A stretch of 64,000 nucleotides of DNA, taken from the NCBI RefSeq assembly GCF_947179165.1, contig NC_077240.1, positions 80,054,001 through 80,118,000 on the forward strand. The letters run 5' to 3'. The position numbers were made by a program, and so were the translations under genes. The notes under the pieces were generated by a model that saw only the letters and a list, made by a program, of their open reading frames with translations, was not told the origin of the DNA and searched no databases. Positions 56,150 to 64,000 of this stretch are shown here, in pieces. Origin of the DNA: Solanum dulcamara (taxonomy: Eukaryota > Streptophyta > Magnoliopsida > Solanales > Solanaceae). Each line of letters starts with the position of its first letter. Within the stretch, counting starts at the first letter, position 1.

Positions 56150-58775
56150 ATGGAAGCCAACACTAGTAGAATGGTTACTTTGCATGGTGTTAATTATGCC
56201 ATTTGGAATCAAAAAATAGAAGATTTGCTCTATGTCAAAATATTTTATCAACCAGTGTTTACCACTAAAAAGTCTAATAATAAAATTGATGAAGAGTGGA
56301 ATCCGTTGCACAGACATGTGTGTGAATTTATTAGGCAATGAGTTGACGATAATGTGTTGAACCATATTTCTGGGGAGCATCTTGAAAGCGTGTATGCTCG
56401 GAAGACTAGGAACAACAAAATGTTCTTAATAAAGCAAATGTTAAGTTTAAAATATCATGATGATTCTCCGATGAGAGATCACCTAAATATTTTTTAGGAA
56501 ATCATGAATCAGTTATCTGCTATGGACATTAAATTTGACGAAGAAATTCAAGGCTTGCTTCTTCTTGGTTTCCTACCAGACTCTTGAGAAACATTTAGAA
56601 CTTCATTATCAAATTCTGCTCCAGATGGTGTGATCTCTATGGATTCCGCCAAGAGTAGTGTCTTGAACGAAGAGATGAGAAGAAAATCTCAATGTTCTTC
56701 TTCTTCATCGAATGTCCTGGTAATTGGCTCCAGGGGGAGAAATAAAACTCGTGGTTCTCAAAATAAAGAACATAGCAGAAGCAAATCCAAAAGCAGACTT
56801 AAGGATATTGAGCGCTATCATTATGGCATGAAAGGGCACATAAAAAAATTCTGCCAGAAATTGAAGAAGGAGAACAAAGATAGGGAAGAAAATAAAGAAG
56901 ATGGCAATGAAAATTGCCTAGCCATCGTCTCCACCGAAGATTTTGTTACCATTCTTGATGTAAACGTGATAATATTTCTTGTAATGAGTCAAGCTGGATT
57001 GTGGATACTGGTGCCGCATCTCATGTGACATCAAGAAATAATTTTTTCTCATCCTATACTCCTGATGACTTTGGAACCTTGAGTATAGGTAATGAGACTG
57101 TATCTAGAGTGGTTGGTGTTGGTACAGTTTGTTTGGAAATTAGTGTTGGAACTAAAGTAATTTTGAACAATGTAAAACATGCACCTGATGTTTGTCTGCA
57201 CCTAATTTTTGTTGGTGTTCTAGATAATGAAGGATATGTTAGTACCAATGGCGGTGGAAAATAGAACCTTATTAAGGGTTCCTTGGTTATGGCTCGTGGT
57301 AACAAACATCATGGTCTATACTGGACTACGACTTCTACTTGTGCCAATATGGTGAATGCAGTTGAAAGCGATAACTCTTCAACATTATGGCACAAGAGGC
57401 TTAGCCACATCAGTGAGAAAGGACTTAATGTTTTGGCCAAGAAGAAATTGTTGTTAGATTTCCAAAGTGCAAAAATTAGAAAAGTGCGAGCACTACTTGG
57501 CTAGAAAACAAAATATAATTTCTTTTAAGTCTAGCCCTCCTTCAAGAAAGACAGAGTTGCTTGAGTTCGTGCACTCTGATATGTGCGGTCCAATGAAGAT
57601 AAGGACTCTAGGTGGTGCACTCTACTTTGTTACTTTCATTGATGACTTATCAAGGAAGCTTTGTATCTATGTCTTGAAGACTAAAGACAAGTGTTGGGTG
57701 TCTTTAAGCAATTTCAGGCTACAGTTGAAAGAGAAACTACAAAGAAACTAAAATGTATTCGTACAGATAATGGTGGTGAATATTGTGGATCATTTGACGA
57801 ATACTGCATGCATCAAGGTATTAGACACCAGGAGACTCCTCCTACGACTCCTCATCTTAATAGGTTGGCTGAGAGGATGAACAGAACCTTGATGGAAAAA
57901 GTTAGATGTTTGCTTTCTGAAGCAAAGTTGCCGAACTCCTTTTGGGGTGAAGCCTTATTGGCTGATGCACATGTTATTAACTTATCTCTTGCTGTTGTTT
58001 GCAATGTGATGTTCCAAATAGAGTTTGGTATGACAAAGATGTTTTTTATGACCATTTGAGAGTATTTGGTTGCAAAACTTTTGTACATGTGCCGAAAGAT
58101 GAGATGTTAAAGTTAGATGCCAAGACAAGACAATGCATCTTTGTTGGATATGACCTTGATGAATTTTGTTATAGGCTATATGATCCAATTGAGAAGAAGC
58201 TTGTGAGAAGCCGCGGTATCGTCTTTATGGAAAATCAAACCATTAAAGATATTGACAAAGCGGAAAAGCTAAAATCTTCAAGTTCTGATGGCGTAGTCCA
58301 TTTTGATCAAGTTCCTCATACAATGTGCATGATGTTGATGGGTATGATGATCATAGTAATGCCTAGAATCATGTCCTAGATCAACATGTTGATATTGATA
58401 ATAACAATGATGTTGTTATTCATGATGCTCCTGCTCATGAAGTTGTGGAAGAAGCAAATAATCCTCTTAGGAGGTCCACAAGACAACACATTCCTTCATC
58501 CAACTATTCACCTAATGAGTATGTGCTACTCGCTGACGAGTTGAACCAGAGTGTTATGAGGAAACCATGGAAGATGAGCATAAAGATCAATAGATTGAAG
58601 CCATGCAAGATGAGATGAAATCTTTGCATGAGAACCAAACTTATGAGTTGGTGAAATAGCCTAAGGGAATGAGAGATTTGAAGAACAAGTGGGTATTCAA
58701 AGTTAAAGTTGAAGAACACAGCTTGAAGCCCAGGTACAAAGCTAGATTGGTTGATAAATGATTTTGTCAAAGGAA
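56150..58775 (+). pseudogene. Copia gag-pol remnant
   Basis: Gag starts at ATG 56150 and is broken by stops at 56339 and several later points. A basic Ser/Arg/Lys-rich stretch with a decayed zinc knuckle (ERYHYGMKGHIKKFC) follows at ~56730-56860. The protease DTGAASHVT is at 57001-57030, the GAG-pre-integrase LWHKRLSHIS at ~57388, and the integrase has HSDMCGP, FIDDLSRK and TDNGGEY with the downstream catalytic Glu region (57560-57960). The start of the RT domain (SLHENQTYELV, KNKWVFKVK) is at ~58620-58715. Frameshifts occur near 57490, 57700 and 58010. Dead. Confidence 0.85.
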
Positions 58776-59383
58776 GCTCCGATTGGACGCCCTTCCTGAT
58801 GGTTCATTACTAACAACTACACAATTTCAAAACGGATTTGATCACTTACCCAAGGCTAGGGTGTGTCTTGAGTTTTAGCTATGTAGAACTTATTTTTCTT
58901 GTGATTTTTGTGAACTAAAAAGTTATGAGAGACTTATAAATGTCCCTTAGTCTTAAATAAACCGACCTTTTTAGAGGAGCTTCCAAAAATATATAATATA
59001 CAAGTGATATTATCACTAGAGTTGCTGGAAAAAAAAGTTGTTGTCCAAAAAGTCAATAATAGCTGTCCATGTTCTAAAATATCATACCTTGATTCTATTA
59101 TTATAAGGATATGCATATGTCATGATAATTTACTAAACTACCCCAGTAGAATTCTTTATAATACCGTAAGGATTTAAGAAAATCGAGTTCTCCCACGTCA
59201 CAAAGTTAGAGTTAAGGAGTTGTAAAGTAGAAGTAGATCATATCGTCAAGAAATAACCTCTTGAAGTGCGAATATTAGCTTAAGTAATTAGGGGCATTAC
59301 ATGATCCCCTTGTCTTACCTCTCTTTTTGCTTTAAATGGTGTTGTACTATGTCATCTTTCAAACTCTCTTAGTTTGCTATTTA
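58776..59383. other. Spacer after the copia truncation
   Basis: No gene or repeat identified. Several TATA-rich and T-rich runs. Confidence 0.4.
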
Positions 59384-59584
59384 GAGTCCGTTTGGATTAG
59401 TTTATAAGATGCTTTCAGCTTTTTCGAGTGTTTGGCTGGCCAACTTAAAGTCATTTTTGACTTAACTTATCTAAAACAGCTTATAAGCTGAAAAAATAAG
59501 TTGAGTTACCCCAATTTTTTTTTAGCTTAAAATAAGTAATTTTCAGCTTATAAACAACTTAAAAATGCTTATCCAAACATGCTG
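59384..59584. mobile_element. MITE with GTTTGGAT/ATCCAAAC ends
   Basis: Left end GAGTCCGTTTGGATTAG, right end CTTATCCAAACATGC. Between them are mirrored AGCTTATAAGCTG-type words, so most of the 200 bp can fold back. Noncoding. This terminal motif marks a common plant MITE group. Confidence 0.7.
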
Positions 59585-61055
59585 TTAGTATCCTCCCTTT
59601 TTTATGTGGGGGAAGGGAGGAAGGTGAAGCTTTCACAAGACATTAATGTCACCAAGATCTCAATATTATAATATTTGCAGGCTTATCATTTACTGATCTA
59701 TTCTTTCTATATACTTTGGCGATTTGTCAGGAGATGTAATTTTGGATACAGATGCACAAAAAGGACTAGAGGAATTCTAGAAGTAAAGAACTGAATAACA
59801 ATTGCTAAAAACACAATTTTTTTTGAATGCACACTGCACAATGGATGAGAAACGCAAACAATGTTAATACAAATGCACTGTTTTAATGGTGATGCTTTTC
59901 ATATATTATTTCTATAATACCTCTTTTGTATTGAATAATGAGATGAGTTTCTGTTAAACTTGTAATGTACACAAATGTGTACATCATCTGACTACTACCT
60001 TTTTCTCTTACCTAGTTTTCAGTTTTCATGACTTTTCCATCTCCATTTATCAGTCCTTTCTTCCATGTTTCTCTTTTCCATACCTTCGGCTTTTCCATCA
60101 TTCTTACATTTCAAATCATCACTAGCTGTACAAAGCTTAATAATGTTTTTTTTTTGTTTCTTTTGAGTTCCTTGTCTCCATTACTTCTTTCCTAACTTTT
60201 TTATAAGTACCATTGTCCTCTTTTATGTTTAGTGTGTTTTACTAAACTATTCTGAAGTTTCCTTGCTTACTGCTAGTTTATAGCTTGCTAAGCTGTAATA
60301 AGTATTAACCTTAAAAATGGAGAACGTGATGCTTACTTGGACTTCTTGTATTAATCCGGATAATTCTTCCTACTTTACAAGATCATAGCCTTCAATGAAA
60401 GGTTCTCATCACAATATGAACACATCGCAAACAGTGGAACCTAATCAATTACTGCAATCTTAAACTAAACCAGCTTAGCAGAAAATTAAAAGGACAGGGA
60501 TGAATAAATGTGCTTATGTGATCGCGTTTTTGAAAGAGAAAACGACAGATGGGTGTGTTCTAGAAGGAGGAGTGGTATCTATGAAGAATTGGAGATGGAA
60601 TTTCGTGGGAAAGTGACGAAGTTGCTTGGACTAGCCTGTCTTTTGGAGCTAATTGGATGAATAAGACTGGACCAGTGGAGTGAAACAAACAGTTAGTTGT
60701 AATTTGGTAATAGTGACTTAAATAAGAAAGCTTTGAACTAAAAGATGTGCCATATAAGCTGCTAAAATGTCAGAAGGATAATAGGTATGAGGTGCCTAGT
60801 ACTTATAAAAATTGAGGTGCTAATTTAATAAGAATCAATGGATATTTTTGATAAACAATAAGAATCAATGGATATATGATGCTCATAACAACAAATGAAA
60901 GAGAAATTGCAACCTAGTCGTGACAATTGTGTCTTTAGTATCAAGAGACGGACCAAAACATAAGAAGATTTATCTGCACTCAAGGAAGTGGGTGCAAACC
61001 TTGAAAATCAGAGTTTAAGCTTCCACAGAGCAAAAACAATAGTGTTTTCATTTAA
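59585..61055. other. Spacer upstream of the helicase fragment
   Basis: About 1.5 kb without a recognisable gene. I searched for the missing helicase exon (Q motif, GSGKT Walker A) and did not find it here. Confidence 0.5.
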
Positions 61056-61175
61056 AATCTGCCCAAGCCTTTGTCGGTAGAGTTACTCGATACTTGTGTT
61101 GGTGGGGTAGTAGGTACCCAGGGGAAGAGTCGAGGTGTACTCCAAGCTGGCCTCGAGACCTCCACTATAAAAAAT
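61056..61175 (+). repeat. SINE-like 3' fragment
   Basis: Contains GTCGGTAGAGTTACTCGATA, TTGGTGGGGTAGTAGGTACC, AGTCGAGGTG and AAGCTGGCCTCGAGACC followed by TATAAAAAAT. This is the typical order of Solanaceae TS-type SINEs (from memory). Diverged. Confidence 0.55.
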
Positions 61176-61318
61176 ATTAGAAGATTATGTACTCTTGTTA
61201 ATTAAAAAATTTATCATATCTTTCTCTAGCTCGAAGCAATTTGAATCATATTGTCTCGTCAAACTCTTTCTGATGCTTTTGACATGAATTCAGCTCTATG
61301 GAACTACAAAGTGTTCAA

Positions 61319-61503
61319 TGCTATTAGCTGTGCTCCCTGCTCAAAAAAGTCATGATTCGTGTAGACTAAATTAAAAACGATTTATCGAACAATTCCCAGA
61401 GTATTATGAACAAATGAAACATTTTACCATAGAATCTTCGATAATAGCTGAGCTCCCTGTCCAAAATTGCATGGTTCCTCCTGACAAAGTTAAAAATGAT
61501 TTT
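61319..61503. repeat. Diverged direct duplication
   Basis: 61319-61385 and 61436-61503 share AGCTG.GCTCCCTG.(T/C)CAAAA, a CATG.TTC.T word and AAATTAAAAA/AAAGTTAAAAA with TGATTT after it. Two old copies ~117 bp apart, noncoding. They lie where the first helicase exon should be sought. Confidence 0.5.
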
Positions 61504-61822
61504 ATGTTTCTTTATTGTTAGTAGTGCAGGCATTCAGTTTGGATATGGTATGAATGTTGGCTTCACAATGTATGAGCGTCTGTTAGATAGCTCTTATTCA
61601 TGCGAATCAGCCCCTTGTTATTTCTTGACAAAAGAACGTAGATGTCCAATCTCTTATGTGGTTGCTGCTTCGGTATTCAATTTGTTAATTGTAATGTTAC
61701 TTCCACAGTTCCAACGTTGTTTTTTGGCACTTTGGTGCTTGAATCCCTTATTTCTTTAGTAGTGTAGTTTCTCTTTTTTACTATCTTAATAAATTCAGCC
61801 ACTTAATTAGATTTATTTCTTG

Positions 61823-64000
61823 GTGCTAGAGAAATTGTATAAAGCTCGATGGGGACCAGAGGATGTTGTTGGATGCATCATAATGTCTCCCACAAGGGAG
61901 TTAGCGGGTCAACTTTTCGAAGTACTTAAATCTGTTGGGAAGCATCATGGCTTTAGTGCTGGCCTTCTGATTGGTGGCCGCAAAGATGTTGACGCTGAAA
62001 AAGAGCATGTTAATGTACTTAACATCCTGGTCTGTACTCCTGGCCGACCTCTTCAGCATATGGATGAGACACCAAATTTTGATTGTTCACAACTTCAGGT
62101 CCAGTTTACAGCTCTTTCCCCCTCCTCTCCTAAGGCTCTTTTACCATGTCTCGTCCTTGATAAGAGGCTGGGAGTATATACTCTGCATCATCAGGAATTG
62201 TTTTTGAGCTCCTACTTTATTAATGTTAGTGTAGACTACCTTGCACGGAAAATAATGCTGTAATTTGCTCATCACAGCATTCTAATTGTGATTATATAGC
62301 ATCTAGGGACAGTTTGAATCCCTCATTTTTACCTTGGTGGGGTTTGGAACCTCCTTCATTGTCCTTTTCTCTGCTTTTTTCTTGGAAACATAGCTATTGA
62401 ACAGTGGTCTGTTGAAGCTACTGCATTTTTTGAAATTATTGTCTTTTATTTATTATTTATTCTATTTCAATTGTTTCTTCAAAGAAACATCCTTTCTTTT
62501 GTGAAAACACTTGTCTACCTGTCTTCATCCTATGCATTAGAATCATGGATGTTTGTTTAGTTGTTGACTTGGGTGCATTTTTCCTTGCCAGAGAACAGGT
62601 TTTAGTTCTGGAGGAATCAGATCGTATTCTTGATGTGGGGTTTAAGAGGGAATTAAATGCAATCATTTCACAATTGCCTAAACATAGGCAGACCTTGTTG
62701 TTTTCAGCAACCCAGACGAAGTCTGTTCAAGATCTGGCAAGGCTCAGTCTGAAAGACCCTGAATATTTGGGTGTACATGAGGAGTCTGATACTGCGACTC
62801 CCAACCGCTTGCAACAAACAGCAATGCTTGTTCCTCTTGATAAGAAATTTGACATGTTGTGGAGTTTTATAAAGGCACATCTTAATTCAAGGATATTGGT
62901 TTTCCTATCAAGCTGCAAGCAGGTATGTGAACTACTTCTTGGTGTTCCGTAAAATTGAGAATTTACACTTCACAGTGAACATTTTATCGTGAGATGACGT
63001 GAATATTGCACTTAATCCTAGAGTGCTGGAAAATGAGTTTAGTACCTAATGTCATAAAGCACTAATGACCTTCGGTATATCACCTGTTTTTGAAAAACAG
63101 AAAATTTTCTATCTGCTATACTGAATCGGGTTTCAGAGTATACAACAGCTCAAACTTTTGCTCTTATTTTTCTGGTGATTTAATTCCTTCTTTCATTTCT
63201 TACTGTTCCCAATTCAACAGGTAAAATTTGTTTTTGAAACTTTCAAAAAACTCCGTCCTGGGATTCCCCTCAAGTGTCTTCATGGAAGGATGAAGCAAGA
63301 TAAAAGGATGGGAATTTATTCCCAATTTTGTGAACAACGTTCTGTTCTGTTCTCCACTGATGTTGCTTCGAGGGGACTTGATTTTAATAAGGCAGTTGAT
63401 TGGGTTGTCCAGGTTAGTTCTTGATGTTTTTTTAGAGTCGAAAGCCTGAAATGAAACTAATGATTTTTCATCCGTTAAAGAATGTCAATGCTATTGTAAA
63501 GAAGTTAGAATGTTTGACATGTATATGATGCAAACTCACCTTTCAGGTGGACTGTCCTGAAGATTGTGCTGCTTACATACACAGAGTTGGCCGCACTGCT
63601 CGTTACTTTTCAGGCGAAAGATCTGTTTTATTTGTGATGCCATCTGAAGTGAAGATGCTTGAAAAGTTGGAAGAGAAAAAGATTCCCCTTCGAGTTATCA
63701 AGGTAGGATTTCATCCACTTTTGTTTAACAACTGAAGTTGAGGACATAAAATTATAATTTATCTCTTTCGCAAAGCATCTTGTTGTTTTGTTGTCTGATT
63801 ATCAGTGTGAAACAGGCAAATGAAAAGAGGATACAGTCTGTCTCGGATCTTCTTGCTTCTTTATTGGTCAAGTACCCTGATCTACAGCATCTGTCTCAAA
63901 GGGCTTTCGTGACATATTTGAAGTCCATACACAAACAGAGAGATAAAGAGACACTTGATGTTACAAAACTTCCTATTGATGAATTCTCTGCTTCATTGGG
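61823..64000 (+). pseudogene. RH32: DEAD-box RNA helicase (RH32/DDX10/Dbp4 type), 5'-truncated
   Basis: Exons: about 61823-62098, 62599-62922, 63221-63412, 63547-63702, 63816 to the window edge. All join in frame. Homology begins at VLEKLYKARW; the preceding Q motif and Walker A (GSGKT) are absent from the 3 kb upstream. Present: SPTRELAGQLF (Ia), GGRKD, TPGR (Ib), FSATQTKS (III), ILVFLSSCKQ (IV), STDVASRGLDF (V), HRVGRTAR (VI), and the C-terminal LPIDEFSASLG block. Motif II reads EESD instead of DEAD, which removes the Asp that coordinates Mg and activates water. The family unwinds pre-rRNA helices in the nucleolus (Dbp4). Without motif I and with motif II altered it should not hydrolyse ATP, so I call it a likely pseudogene, although splice sites and frame are well kept. 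An upstream exon further away cannot be fully excluded. Confidence 0.85.

Larger units (their letters stand above)
55528..58775 (+). mobile_element. Decayed, 3'-truncated Ty1/copia retrotransposon
   Basis: A probable 5' LTR runs from TGTTGTGGGGTCC (55528) to about 56030, followed by primer-binding site TGGTATCAGAG at 56034. Then come gag and pol in copia order (protease and integrase before RT). Homology ends a short way into reverse transcriptase near 58775. The rest of RT, RNase H and the 3' LTR are missing, so the element was cut by a deletion. LTR start is inferred. Confidence 0.8.

Noticed and set aside
61496..61759. Frame with hydrophobic segments upstream of the helicase, considered as its missing first exon
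   Set aside because: It has no helicase motif (no Q motif, no GSGKT) and no similarity to the family N-terminus.
1..64000. A novel gene system or biosynthetic cluster around the phytoene synthase
   Set aside because: Neighbours are a general phosphatase, transposons and a helicase remnant. No other carotenoid or specialised-metabolism gene is present.

Overview
The window is nuclear DNA of a nightshade-family plant (Solanaceae, most likely Solanum or a close relative). Evidence: spliced genes with GT-AG introns and AT-rich spacers, LTR retrotransposons primed by initiator-Met tRNA, MITE and SINE families that I associate with Solanaceae, a ~182-bp satellite resembling the subtelomeric satellites of that family, and a nuclear copy of plastid trnT. 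This is ordinary plant genome; I see no prokaryote-style system or gene cluster.

Layout. 1-10105: minus-strand Ty3/gypsy retrotransposon (LTRs 486-2809 and 7782-10105) with a second, tandem copy running off the left edge. It sits in the gag remnant of an older gypsy element (10106-10440). 11612-19768 (+): intact 11-exon gene for a PP2A-type phosphatase catalytic subunit. 20504-23847 (-): intact 6-exon phytoene synthase gene of the PSY3 kind, convergent with PP2A. Both genes carry several small transposons in introns. 23987-25490: AT-rich spacer with nested MITEs.

25495-37680: a satellite block of ~182-bp monomers, all in one orientation, broken by an unidentified 320-bp piece, a 3.0-kb solo LTR with GTTAA target duplication (28077-31081), a ~235-bp plastid DNA insertion with trnT-UGU, and a second 3.0-kb solo LTR-like element (33344-36389). 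37690-40330: AT-rich sequence with degraded repeats.

40788-42185 (+): a gene similar to syringolide-induced protein 14-1-1, split inside its coding sequence by a ~626-bp terminal-inverted-repeat element. 42557-55300: an old LTR-like element interrupted by a complete Ty3/gypsy element (42806-52089, target duplication ACACG) that carries many nonsense codons and a frameshift. 55528-58775: a decayed, 3'-truncated Ty1/copia element. 59384-61500: MITE and SINE debris. 61823-64000 (+): the C-terminal two thirds of a DEAD-box RNA helicase of the RH32/DDX10/Dbp4 type. Its first exon is not visible, its DEAD motif is altered, and it runs off the right edge.

Functionally, the two intact genes are unrelated: a signalling phosphatase and an entry enzyme of carotenoid synthesis. 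The window mainly records transposon insertion, nesting, LTR recombination and gene breakage near a satellite block.
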